NCBI RefSeq assembly: GCF_051020975.1
Contig: NW_027478170.1
Span: 1-64,000 of the forward strand
From: Osmia lignaria lignaria
Lineage: Eukaryota > Arthropoda > Insecta > Hymenoptera > Megachilidae
Length of the DNA: 64,000 nt
Direction: 5' to 3'
A program made the translations under genes and the position numbers. Below are positions 11,160-23,899 of this stretch, piece after piece; within the stretch, counting starts at the first letter, position 1, and each line of letters opens with the position of its first letter. The notes below the pieces were generated by a model. It had not been told where the DNA came from. It did not search any database and saw nothing but the letters and a program-made list of their open reading frames with translations.

Positions 11160-13915
11160 GAAGTGGCATTTGCGGCTCGCACTAGTGCAGAGTTATCTCA
11201 AAGAAAGGGGCCACGGTGTTTCTGTATCTCTATTATGTTGGTGCGGCTTCGGAACTTTTAAATATCTCGATATATCTCGAAAACTACGCTTCTGATCAAA
11301 AAATATCATAGAACATAAATTGTAGGAAACATAATTCTCTATAAAAAACGTCTCTTAAGATTTTGCCATAGCTCGCTTCGTTTCCGAGATATTTGCAGAT
11401 ATATCTCAAGGGAAGGGGCCTGACGGACATATTTCGAGATATTTCTTCTTCTTGTTGTTCTTCTTCTGCACAGCTAAGCTGGAAGTGGCATTTACAGCTC
11501 GCAATAGTGCAGAGTTATCTCATAGAAAGGGGCCACGGTGTTTCTGTATCTCTATTATGTTGGTGCGGCTTCGGAACTTTTAAATATCTTGATATATCTC
11601 GAGAACTACGCATCTGATCAAAAAATATCATAGAACATAAAAAGTAGGAAACTTAATTCTCTACAAAAAAGGTCTCTTAACATTTTGCCATAGCTCGCTT
11701 CGTTTCCGAGATATTTGCAGATTTATCTCAAGGGAAGGGGCCTGACGGACATATTTCGAGATATTTCTTCTTCTTGTTGTTCTTCTTCTGCACAGATAAG
11801 CTGGAAGTAGCATTTGCGGCTCGCACTAGTGCAGAGTTATCTCAAAGAAAGGGGCCACGGTGTTTCTGTATCCCTATTATGTTGGTGCGGCTTCGGAACT
11901 TTTAAATATCTCGATATATCTCGAAAACTGCGCTTCTGATCAAAAAATATCATAGAACATAAATTGTAGGAAACATAATTCTCTATAAAAAACGTCTCTT
12001 AACATTTTGCCATAGCTCGCTTCGTTTCCGAGATATTTGCAGATTCAGCTCAAAGGAACTGGCCTGACGGACATATTTCGAGATATTTCTTCTTCTTGTT
12101 GTTCTTCCTCTGCACAGCTAAGCTGGAAGTGGCATTTGCAGCTCGCAATAGTGCAGAGTTATCTCAAAGAAAGGGGCCACGGTGTTTCTGTATCTCTATT
12201 ATGTTGGTGCGGCTTCGGAACTTTTAAATATCTTGATATATCTCGAGAACTACGCATCTGATCAAAAAATATCATAGAACATAAAAAGTAGGAAACTTAA
12301 TTCCCTACAAAAAAGGTCTCTTAACATTTTGCCATAGCTCGCTTCGTTTCCGAGATATTTGCAGATTTATCTCAAGGGAAGGGGCCTGACGGACATATTT
12401 CGAGATATTTCTTCTTCTTGTTGTTCTTCTTCTGCACAGCTAAGCTGGAAGTGGCATTTGCGGCTCGCACTAGTGCAGAGTTATCTCAAAGAAAGGGGCC
12501 ACGGTGTTTCTGTATCTCTATTATGTTGGTGCGGCTTCGGAACTTTTAAATATCTTGATATATCTCGAGGACTACGCATCTGATCAGAAAATATCATAGA
12601 ACATAAAAAGTAGGAAACTTAATTCTCTACAAAAAAGGTCTCTTAACATTTTGCCATAGCTCGCTTCGTTTCCGAGATATTTGCAGATATATCTCAAGGG
12701 AAGGGGCCTGACGGACATATTTCGAGATATTTCTTCTTCTTGTTGTTCTTCTTCTGCACAGCAAAACTGGAAGTGGCATTTCCAGCTCGCAATAGTGCAG
12801 AGTTATCTCAAAGAAAGGGGCCACGGTGTTTCTGTATCTCTATTATGTTGGTGCGGCTTCGGAACTTTTAAATATCTTGATATATCTCGAGAACTACGCA
12901 TCTGGTCAAAAAATATCATAGAACATGAAAAGTAGGAAACTTAATTCTCTACAAAAAAGGTCTCTTAACATTTTGCCATAGCTCGCTTCGTTTCCGAGAT
13001 ATTTGCAGATTTATCTCAAGGGAAGGGGCCTGACGGACATATTTCGAGATATTTCCTCTTCTTGTTGTTCTTCTTCTGCACAGCTAAGCTGGAAGTGGCA
13101 TTTACAGCTCGCAATAGTGCAGAGTTATCTCAAAGAAAGGGGCCACGGTGTTTCTGTATCTCTATTATGTTGGTGGGGCTTTGGAACTTTTAAATATCTT
13201 GATATATCTCGAGAACTACGCATCTGATCAAAAAATATCATAGAACATAAAAAGTAGGAAACTTAATTCTCTACAAAAAAGGTCTCTTAACATTTTGCCA
13301 TAGCTCGCTTCGTTTCCGAGATATTTGCAGATTCAGCTCAAAGGAACTGGCCTGACGGACATATTTCGAGATATTTCTTCTTCTTGTTGTTCTTCTTCTG
13401 CACAGCTAAGCTGGAAGTGGCATTTGCAGCTCGCAATAGTGCAGAGTTATCTCAAAGAAAGGGGCCACGGTGTTTCTGTATCTCTATTATGTTGGTGCGG
13501 CTTCGGAACTTTTAAATATCTTGATATATCTCGAGAACTACGCATCTGATCAAAAAATATCATAGAACATAAAAAGTAGGAAACTTAATTCTCTACAAAA
13601 GAGGTCTCTTAACATTTTGCCATAGCTCGCTTCGTTTCCGAGATATTTGCAGATTTATCTCACGGGAAGGGGCCTAACGGACATATTTCGAGATATTTCT
13701 TCTTCTTGTTGTTCTTCTTCTGCACAGCTAAACTGGAAGTGGCATTTCCAGCTCGCAATAGTGCAGAGTTATCTCAAAGAAAGGGGCCACGGTGTTTCTG
13801 TATCCCTATTATGTTGGTGCGGCTTCGGAACTTTTAAATATCTCGATATATCTCGAAAACTACGCTTCTGATCAAAAAATATCATAGAACATAAATTGTA
13901 GGAAACATAATTCTC
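11160..13915. repeat. Segment duplicated 10 units (3,220 bp) downstream (14380-17135)
   Basis: Shared markers in order: CTTAAGATTTTGCC, GTTATCTCATAG, CAGATAAGCTGGAAGTAG (a stop in the plus frame), GAAAACTGCGC, TTCCCTAC, TCTCGAGGAC, TCTGGTCAAAA with AACATGAAAAG, ATTTCCTCTTC and TTGGTGGGGC. One difference noted is GGCTTTGG near 13,180 against GGCTTCGG near 16,400. The right edge is marked by CTATAAAAAACG versus CTACAAAAAACG. Confidence 0.85.
11715..12036. repeat. Unit with GAAGTAG substitution, plus frame broken (three copies)
   Basis: GAAGTGG is GAAGTAG (TAG at 11808-11810), together with CAGATAAGCTGG. The same pair of changes is in units 14935 (TAG 15028-15030) and 19765 (TAG 19858-19860). 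A frame-breaking change was therefore copied twice with no sign of being removed. Confidence 0.85.
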
Positions 13916-14379
13916 TATAAAAAACGTCTCTTAACATTTTGCCATAGCACGCTTCATTTCCGAGATATTTGCAGATTCAGCTCAAAGGAACTGGCCTGAC
14001 GGACATATTTCGAGATATTTCTTCTTCTTGTTGTTCTTCTTCTGCACAGCTAAGCTGGAAGTGGCATTTGCGGCTCGCACTAGTGCAGAGTTATCTCAAA
14101 GAAAGGGGCCACGGTGTTTCTGTATCTCTATTATGTTGGTGCGGCTTCGGAACTTTTAAATATCTCGATATATCTCGAAAACTACGCTTCTGATCAAAAA
14201 ATATCATAGAACATAAATTGTAGGAAACATAATTCTCTACAAAAAACGTCTCTTAACATTTTGCCATAGCTCGCTTCGTTTCCGAGATATTTGCAGATTC
14301 AGCTCAAAGGAACTGGCCTGACGGACATATTTCGAGATATTTCTTCTTCTTGTTGTTCTTCTTCTGCACAGCTAAGCTG

Positions 14380-17135
14380 GAAGTGGCATTTGCGGCTCGC
14401 ACTAGTGCAGAGTTATCTCAAAGAAAGGGGCCACGGTGTTTCTGTATCTCTATTATGTTGGTGCGGCTTCGGAACTTTTAAATATCTCGATATATCTCGA
14501 AAACTACGCTTCTGATCAAAAAATATCATAGAACATAAATTGTAGGAAACATAATTCTCTATAAAAAACGTCTCTTAAGATTTTGCCATAGCTCGCTTCG
14601 TTTCCGAGATATTTGCAGATATATCTCAAGGGAAGGGGCCTGACGGACATATTTCGAGATATTTCTTCTTCTTGTTGTTCTTCTTCTGCACAGCTAAGCT
14701 GGAAGTGGCATTTACAGCTCGCAATAGTGCAGAGTTATCTCATAGAAAGGGGCCACGGTGTTTCTGTATCTCTATTATGTTGGTGCGGCTTCGGAACTTT
14801 TAAATATCTTGATATATCTCGAGAACTACGCATCTGATCAAAAAATATCATAGAACATAAAAAGTAGGAAACTTAATTCTCTACAAAAAAGGTCTCTTAA
14901 CATTTTGCCATAGCTCGCTTCGTTTCCGAGATATTTGCAGATTTATCTCAAGGGAAGGGGCCTGACGGACATATTTCGAGATATTTCTTCTTCTTGTTGT
15001 TCTTCTTCTGCACAGATAAGCTGGAAGTAGCATTTGCGGCTCGCACTAGTGCAGAGTTATCTCAAAGAAAGGGGCCACGGTGTTTCTGTATCCCTATTAT
15101 GTTGGTGCGGCTTCGGAACTTTTAAATATCTCGATATATCTCGAAAACTGCGCTTCTGATCAAAAAATATCATAGAACATAAATTGTAGGAAACATAATT
15201 CTCTATAAAAAACGTCTCTTAACATTTTGCCATAGCTCGCTTCGTTTCCGAGATATTTGCAGATTCAGCTCAAAGGAACTGGCCTGACGGACATATTTCG
15301 AGATATTTCTTCTTCTTGTTGTTCTTCCTCTGCACAGCTAAGCTGGAAGTGGCATTTGCAGCTCGCAATAGTGCAGAGTTATCTCAAAGAAAGGGGCCAC
15401 GGTGTTTCTGTATCTCTATTATGTTGGTGCGGCTTCGGAACTTTTAAATATCTTGATATATCTCGAGAACTACGCATCTGATCAAAAAATATCATAGAAC
15501 ATAAAAAGTAGGAAACTTAATTCCCTACAAAAAAGGTCTCTTAACATTTTGCCATAGCTCGCTTCGTTTCCGAGATATTTGCAGATTTATCTCAAGGGAA
15601 GGGGCCTGACGGACATATTTCGAGATATTTCTTCTTCTTGTTGTTCTTCTTCTGCACAGCTAAGCTGGAAGTGGCATTTGCGGCTCGCACTAGTGCAGAG
15701 TTATCTCAAAGAAAGGGGCCACGGTGTTTCTGTATCTCTATTATGTTGGTGCGGCTTCGGAACTTTTAAATATCTTGATATATCTCGAGGACTACGCATC
15801 TGATCAGAAAATATCATAGAACATAAAAAGTAGGAAACTTAATTCTCTACAAAAAAGGTCTCTTAACATTTTGCCATAGCTCGCTTCGTTTCCGAGATAT
15901 TTGCAGATATATCTCAAGGGAAGGGGCCTGACGGACATATTTCGAGATATTTCTTCTTCTTGTTGTTCTTCTTCTGCACAGCAAAACTGGAAGTGGCATT
16001 TCCAGCTCGCAATAGTGCAGAGTTATCTCAAAGAAAGGGGCCACGGTGTTTCTGTATCTCTATTATGTTGGTGCGGCTTCGGAACTTTTAAATATCTTGA
16101 TATATCTCGAGAACTACGCATCTGGTCAAAAAATATCATAGAACATGAAAAGTAGGAAACTTAATTCTCTACAAAAAAGGTCTCTTAACATTTTGCCATA
16201 GCTCGCTTCGTTTCCGAGATATTTGCAGATTTATCTCAAGGGAAGGGGCCTGACGGACATATTTCGAGATATTTCCTCTTCTTGTTGTTCTTCTTCTGCA
16301 CAGCTAAGCTGGAAGTGGCATTTACAGCTCGCAATAGTGCAGAGTTATCTCAAAGAAAGGGGCCACGGTGTTTCTGTATCTCTATTATGTTGGTGGGGCT
16401 TCGGAACTTTTAAATATCTTGATATATCTCGAGAACTACGCATCTGATCAAAAAATATCATAGAACATAAAAAGTAGGAAACTTAATTCTCTACAAAAAA
16501 GGTCTCTTAACATTTTGCCATAGCTCGCTTCGTTTCCGAGATATTTGCAGATTCAGCTCAAAGGAACTGGCCTGACGGACATATTTCGAGATATTTCTTC
16601 TTCTTGTTGTTCTTCTTCTGCACAGCTAAGCTGGAAGTGGCATTTGCAGCTCGCAATAGTGCAGAGTTATCTCAAAGAAAGGGGCCACGGTGTTTCTGTA
16701 TCTCTATTATGTTGGTGCGGCTTCGGAACTTTTAAATATCTTGATATATCTCGAGAACTACGCATCTGATCAAAAAATATCATAGAACATAAAAAGTAGG
16801 AAACTTAATTCTCTACAAAAGAGGTCTCTTAACATTTTGCCATAGCTCGCTTCGTTTCCGAGATATTTGCAGATTTATCTCACGGGAAGGGGCCTAACGG
16901 ACATATTTCGAGATATTTCTTCTTCTTGTTGTTCTTCTTCTGCACAGCTAAACTGGAAGTGGCATTTCCAGCTCGCAATAGTGCAGAGTTATCTCAAAGA
17001 AAGGGGCCACGGTGTTTCTGTATCCCTATTATGTTGGTGCGGCTTCGGAACTTTTAAATATCTCGATATATCTCGAAAACTACGCTTCTGATCAAAAAAT
17101 ATCATAGAACATAAATTGTAGGAAACATAATTCTC
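14380..17135. repeat. Second copy of the 10-unit-spaced duplication
   Basis: Carries the same ordered markers as 11160-13915. Part of it (about 14,700-16,550) is present a third time at about 19,530-21,380, with a shift of 4,830 bp (15 units). Confidence 0.85.
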
Positions 17136-17188
17136 TACAAAAAACGTCTCTTAACATTTTGCCATAGCTCGCTTCGTTTCCGAGATAT

Positions 17189-19442
17189 TTGCAGATTCAG
17201 CTCAAAGGAACTGGCCTGACGGACATATTTCGAGATATTTCTTCTTCTTGTTGTTCTTCTTCTGCACAGCTAAGCTGGAAGTGGCATTTGCAGCTCGCAA
17301 TAGTGCAGAGTTATCTCAAAGAAAGGGGCCACGGTGTTTCTGTATCTCTATTATGTTGGTGCGGCTTCGGAACTTTTAAATATCTTGATATATCTCGAGA
17401 ACTACGCATCTGATCAAAAAATATCATAGAACATAAAAAGTAGGAAACTTAATTCTCTACAAAAGAGGTCTCTTAACATTTTGCCATAGCTCGCTTCGTT
17501 TCCGAGATATTTGCAGATTTATCTCACGGGAAGGGGCCTAACGGACATATTTCGAGATATTTCTTCTTCTTGTTGTTCTTCTTCTGCACAGCTAAACTGG
17601 AAGTGGCATTTCCAGCTCGCAATAGTGCAGAGTTATCTCAAAGAAAGGGGCCACGGTGTGTCTGTATCTCTATTATGTTGGTGCGGCTTCGGAACTTTTA
17701 AATATCTTGATATATCTCGAGAACTACGCATCTGATCGAAAAATATCATAGAACATAAAAAGTAGGAAACTTAATTCTCTACAAAAGAGGTCTCTTAACA
17801 TTTTGCCATAGCTCGCTTCGTTTCCGAGATATTTGCAGATTTATCTCAAGGGAAGGGGCCTGACGGACATATTTCGAGATATTTCTTCTTTTTGTTGTTC
17901 TTCTTCTGCACAGCTAAGCTGGAAGTGGCATTTACAGCTCGCAATAGTGCAGAGTTATCTCAAAGAAAGGGGCCACGGTGTTTCTGTATCTCTATTATGT
18001 TGGTGCGGCTTCGGAACTTTTAAATATCTTGATATATCTCGAGAACTACGCATCTGATCAAAAAATATCATAGAACATAAAAAGTAGGAAACTTAATTCT
18101 CTACAAAAAAGGTCTCTTAACATTTTGCCATAGCTCGCTTCGTTTCCGAGATATTTGCAGATTTATCTCAAGGGAAGGGGCCTGACGGACATATTTCGAG
18201 ATATTTCTTCTTCTTGTTGTTCTTCTTCTGCACAGCTAAGCTGGAAGTGGCATTTGCGGCTCGCACTAGTGCAGAGTTATCTCAAAGAAAGGGGCCACGG
18301 TGTTTCTGTATCTCTATTATGTTGGTGCGGCTTTGGAACTTTTAAATATCTCGATGTATCTCGAAAACTACGCTTCTGATCAAAAAATGTCATAGAACAT
18401 AAATTGTAGGAAACATAATTCTCTACAAAAAAGGTCTCTTAACATTTTGCCATAGCTCGCTTCGTTTCCGAGATATTTGCAGATATATCTCGAGGGAAGG
18501 GGCCTGACGGACATATTTCGAGATATTTCTTCTTCTTGTTGTTCTTCTTCTGCACAGCTAAGCTGGAAGTGGCATTTACAGCTCGCAATAGTGCAGAGTT
18601 ATCTCAAAGAAAGGGGCCACGGTGTTTCTGTATCTCTATTATGTTGGTGCGGCTTCGGAACTTTTAAATATCCTGATATATCTCGAGAACTACGCATCTG
18701 ATCAAAAAATATCATAGAACATAAAAAGTAGGAAACTTAATTCTCTACAAAAAAGGTCTCTTAACATTTTGCCATAGCTCGCTTCGTTTCCGAGATATTT
18801 GCAGATTTATCTCAAGGGAAGGGGCCTGACGGACATATTTCGAGATATTTCTTCTTCTTGTTGTTCTTCTTCTGCACAGCTAAGCTGGAAGTGGCATTTG
18901 CGGCTCGCACTAGTGCAGAGTTATCTCAAAGAAAGGGGCCACGGTGTTTCTGTATCCCTATTATGTTGGTGCGGCTTCGGAACTTTTAAATATCTCGATA
19001 TATCTCGAAAACTACGCTTCTGATCAAAAAATATCATAGAACATAAATTGTAGGAAACATAATTCTCTATAAAAAACGTCTCTTAACATTTTGCCATAGC
19101 TCGCTTCGTTTCCGAGATATTTGCAGATTCAGCTCAAAGGAACTGGCCTGACGGACATATTTCGAGATATTTCTTCTTCTTGTTGTTCTTCCTCTGCACA
19201 GCTAAGCTGGAAGTGGCATTTGCAGCTCGCAATAGTGCAGAGTTACCTCAAAGAAAGGGGCCACGGTGTTTCTGTATCTCTATTATGTTGGTGCGGCTTC
19301 GGAACTTTTAAATATCTTGATATATCTCGAGAACTACGCATCTGATCAAAAAATATCATAGAACATAAAAAGTAGGAAACTTAATTCTCTACAAAAAAGG
19401 TCTCTTAACATTTTGCCATAGCTCGCTTCGTTTCCGAGATAT
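17189..19442. repeat. 7-unit segment, copy of 8817-11070
   Basis: Second copy of the 26-unit-distant duplication. It ends in the hybrid unit 19443, where one whole unit relative to the first copy is missing. Confidence 0.85.
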
Positions 19443-19529
19443 TTGCAGATTTATCTCAAGGGAAGGGGCCTGACGGACATATTTCGAGATATTTCTTCTT
19501 CTTGTTGTTCTTCTTCTGCACAGCTAAGC

Positions 19530-21380
19530 TGGAAGTGGCATTTACAGCTCGCAATAGTGCAGAGTTATCTCATAGAAAGGGGCCACGGTGTTTCTGTATC
19601 TCTATTATGTTGGTGCGGCTTCGGAACTTTTAAATATCTTGATATATCTCGAGAACTACGCATCTGATCAAAAAATATCATAGAACATAAAAAGTAGGAA
19701 ACTTAATTCTCTACAAAAAAGGTCTCTTAACATTTTGCCATAGCTCGCTTCGTTTCCGAGATATTTGCAGATTTATCTCAAGGGAAGGGGCCTGACGGAC
19801 ATATTTCGAGATATTTCTTCTTCTTGTTGTTCTTCTTCTGCACAGATAAGCTGGAAGTAGCATTTGCGGCTCGCACTAGTGCAGAGTTATCTCAAAGAAA
19901 GGGGCCACGGTGTTTCTGTATCCCTATTATGTTGGTGCGGCTTCGGAACTTTTAAATATCTCGATATATCTCGAAAACTACGCTTCTGATCAAAAAATAT
20001 CATAGAACATAAATTGTAGGAAACATAATTCTCTATAAAAAACGTCTCTTAACATTTTGCCATAGCTCGCTTCGTTTCCGAGATATTTGCAGATTCAGCT
20101 CAAAGGAACTGGCCTGACGGACATATTTCGAGATATTTCTTCTTCTTGTTGTTCTTCCTCTGCACAGCTAAGCTGGAAGTGGCATTTGCAGCTCGCAATA
20201 GTGCAGAGTTATCTCAAAGAAAGGGGCCACGGTGTTTCTGTATCTCTATTATGTTGGTGCGGCTTCGGAACTTTTAAATATCTTGATATATCTCGAGAAC
20301 TACGCATCTGATCAAAAAATATCATAGAACATAAAAAGTAGGAAACTTAATTCCCTACAAAAAAGGTCTCTGAACATTTTGCCATAGCTCGCTTCGTTTC
20401 CGAGATATTTGCAGATTTATCTCAAGGGAAGGGGCCTGACGGACATATTTCGAGATATTTCTTCTTCTTGTTGTTCTTCTTCTGCACAGCTAAGCTGGAA
20501 GTGGCATTTGCGGCTCGCACTAGTGCAGAGTTATCTCAAAGAAAGGGGCCACGGTGTTTCTGTATCTCTATTATGTTGGTGCGGCTTCGGAACTTTTAAA
20601 TATCTTGATATATCTCGAGGACTACGCATCTGATCAGAAAATATCATAGAACATAAAAAGTAGGAAACTTAATTCTCTACAAAAAAGGTCTCTTAACATT
20701 TTGCCATAGCTCGCTTCGTTTCCGAGATATTTGCAGATATATCTCAAGGGAAGGGGCCTGACGGACATATTTCGAGATATTTCTTCTTCTTGTTGTTCTT
20801 CTTCTGCACAGCAAAACTGGAAGTGGCATTTCCAGCTCGCAATAGTGCAGAGTTATCTCAAAGAAAGGGGCCACGGTGTTTCTGTATCTCTATTATGTTG
20901 GTGCGGCTTCGGAACTTTTAAATATCTTGATATATCTCGAGAACTACGCATCTGGTCAAAAAATATCATAGAACATGAAAAGTAGGAAACTTAATTCTCT
21001 ACAAAAAAGGTCTCTTAACATTTTGCCATAGCTCGCTTCGTTTCCGAGATATTTGCAGATTTATCTCAAGGGAAGGGGCCTGACGGACATATTTCGAGAT
21101 ATTTCCTCTTCTTGTTGTTCTTCTTCTGCACAGCTAAGCTGGAAGTGGCATTTACAGCTCGCAATAGTGCAGAGTTATCTCAAAGAAAGGGGCCACGGTG
21201 TTTCTGTATCTCTATTATGTTGGTGGGGCTTCGGAACTTTTAAATATCTTGATATATCTCGAGAACTACGCATCTGATCAAAAAATATCATAGAACATAA
21301 AAAGTAGGAAACTTAATTCTCTACAAAAAAGGTCTCTTAACATTTTGCCATAGCTCGCTTCGTTTCCGAGATATTTGCAG
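19530..21380. repeat. Third copy of the LIERG/stop/QQ segment
   Basis: Same marker order as 14,700-16,550 (CTCATAG, GAAGTAG, TTCCCTAC, TCTCGAGGAC, TCTGGTCA, TTGGTGGGG). It differs by GAAAACTACGC near 19,978 and TCTGAAC near 20,371. After it a QQ unit (21375) replaces the Q-head unit that follows the other copies. Confidence 0.85.
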
Positions 21381-21619
21381 ATATATCTCAAGGGAAGGGG
21401 CCTGACGGACATATTTCGAGATATTTCTTCTTCTTGTTGTTCTTCTTCTGCACAGCAAAACTGGGAGTGGCATTTCCAGCTCGCAATAGTGCAGAGTTAT
21501 CTCAAAGAAAGGGGCCACGGTGTTTCTGTATCTCTATTATGTTGGTGCGGCTTCGGAACTTTTAAATATCTTGATATATCTCGAGGACTACGCATCTGAT
21601 CAGAAAATATCATACAACA

Positions 21620-22320
21620 TAAAAAGTAGGAAACTTAATTCTCTACAAAAAAGGTCTCTTAACATTTTGCCATAGCTCGCTTCGTTTCCGAGATATTTGC
21701 AGATATATCTCAAGGGAAGGGGCCTGACGGACATATTTCGAGATATTTCTTCTTCTTGTTGTTCTTCTTCTGCACAGCAAAACTGGAAGTGGCATTTCCA
21801 GCTCGCAATAGTGCAGAGTTATCTCAAAGAAAGGGGCCACGGTGTTTCTGTATCTCTATTATGTTGGTGCGGCTTCGGAACTTTTAAATATCTTGATATA
21901 TCTCGAGAACTACGCATCTGATCAAAAAATATCATAGAACATAAAAAGTAGGAAACTTAATTCTCTACAAAAAAGGTCTCTTAACATTTTGCCATAGCTC
22001 GCTTCGTTTCCGAGATATTTGCAGATTTATCCCAAGGGAAGGGGCCTGAGGGACATATTTCGAGATACTTCTTCTTCTTGTTGTTCTTCTTCTGCACAGC
22101 TAAGCTGGAAGTGGCATTTGCAGCTCGCAATAGTGCAGAGTTGTCTCAAAGAAAGGGGCCACGGTGTTTCTGTATCTCTATTATGTTGGTGCGGCTTCGG
22201 AACTTTTGAATATCTTGATATATCTCGAGAACTACGCATCTGATCAAAAAATATCATAGAACATAAAAAGTAGGAAACTTAATTCTCTACAAAAAAGGTC
22301 TCTTAACATTTTGCCATAGC
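21620..22320. repeat. Two-unit segment copied 5 units downstream (about 23230-23930)
   Basis: Units 21697/23307 and 22019/23629 match, including GATACTTC, GTTGTCTC and AACTTTTGAATATC. The shift is 1,610 bp. The units between them are different. Confidence 0.75.
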
Positions 22321-23899
22321 TCGCTTCGTTTCCGAGATATTTGCAGATTTATCTCAAGGGAAGGGGCCTGAGGGACATATTTCGAGATATTTCTTCTTCT
22401 TGTTGTTCTTCTTCTGCACCGCTAAGCTGGAAGTGGCATTTGCAGCTCGCAATAGTGCAGAGTTATCTCAAAGAAAGGGGCCACGGTGTTTCTGTATCTC
22501 TATTATGTTGGTGCGGCTTCGGAACTTTTAAATATCTTGATATATCTCGAGGACTACGCATCTGATCAGAAAATATCATAGAACATAAAAAGTAGGAAAC
22601 TTAATTCTCTACAAAAAAGGTCCCTTAACATTTTGCCATAGCTCGCTTCGTTTCCGAGATATTTGCAGATATATCTCAAGGGAAGGGGCATGACGGACAT
22701 ATTTCGAGATATTTCTTCTTCTTGTTGTTCTTCTTCTGCACAGCAAAACTGGAAGTGGCATTTCCAGCTCGCAATAGTGCAGAGTTATCTCAAAGAAAGG
22801 GGCCACGGTGTTTCTGTATCTCTATTATGTTGGTGCGGCTTCGGAACTTTTAAATATCTTGATATATCTCGAGAACTACGCATCTGGTCAAAAAATATCA
22901 TAGAACATGAAAAGTAGGAAACTTAATTCTCTACAAAAAAGGTCTCTTAACATTTTGCCATAGCTCGCTTCGTTTCCGAGATATTTGCAGATTTATCCCA
23001 AGGGAAGGGGCCTGAGGGACATATTTCGAGATATTTCTTCTTCTTGTTGTTCTTCTTCTGCACAGCTAAGCTGGAAGTGGCATTTGCAGCTCGCAATAGT
23101 GCAGAGTTATCTCAAAGAAAGGGGCCACGGTGTTTCTGTATCTCTATTATGTTGGTGCGGCTTCGGAACTTTTAAATATCTTGATATATCTCGAGAACTA
23201 CGCATCTGATCAAAAAATATTATACAACATAAAAAGTAGGAAACTTGATTCTCTACAAAAAAGGTCTCTTAACATTTTGCCATAGCTCGCTTCGTTTCCG
23301 AGATATTTGCAGATATATCTCAAGGGAAGGGGCCTGACGGACATATTTCGAGATATTTCTTCTTCTTGTTGTTCTTCTTCTGCACAGCAAAACTGGAAGT
23401 GGCATTTCCAGCTCGCAATAGTGCAGAGTTATCTCAAAGAAAGGGGCCACGGTGTTTCTGTATCTCTATTATGTTGGTGCGGCTTCGGAACTTTTAAATA
23501 TCTTGATATATCTCGAGAACTACGCATCTGATCAAAAAATATCATAGAACATAAAAAGTAGGAAACTTAATTCTCTACAAAAAAGGTCTCTTAACATTTT
23601 GCCATAGCTCGCTTCGTTTCCGAGATATTTGCAGATTTATCCCAAGGGAAGGGGCCTGAGGGACATATTTCGAGATACTTCTTCTTCTTGTTGTTCTTCT
23701 TCTGCACAGCTAAGCTGGAAGTGGCATTTGCAGCTCGCAATAGTGCAGAGTTGTCTCAAAGAAAGGGGCCACGGTGTTTCTGTATCTCTATTATGTTGGT
23801 GCGGCTTCGGAACTTTTGAATATCTTGATATATCTCGAGAACTACGCATCTGATCAAAAAATATCATAGAACGTAAAAAGTAGGAAACTTAATTCTCTA

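Larger units (their letters stand above)
1..21360. repeat. Zone 1: mixed A and B tails, long-range duplicated segments
   Basis: About 66 units in which roughly two in five tails are class B and Q heads are common. SSF-type units (CTTCTTTTTGTTG) occur only in this zone, at 3021, 4309, 5275, 6563, 9461 and 17833. Large copied segments lie 10, 15, 24 and 26 units apart. From about 12.4 kb the first QQ units (12681, 15901) appear. Confidence 0.8.

Noticed and set aside
12627..12824. Minus-strand 65-residue frame starting at GTG
   Set aside because: It is open only in units with cagcaaaactgg. In other units cagctaa gives an in-frame TAG on the minus strand. A single substitution opens or closes it, so it is incidental.
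22027..22257. Minus-strand 76-residue frame with a true ATG (also at 23637, 34260, 35870, 60983)
   Set aside because: It appears only where GTTATCTC has become GTTGTCTC, which removes a stop. All other units are closed, and four of the five copies are products of segment duplication. No other support for coding.
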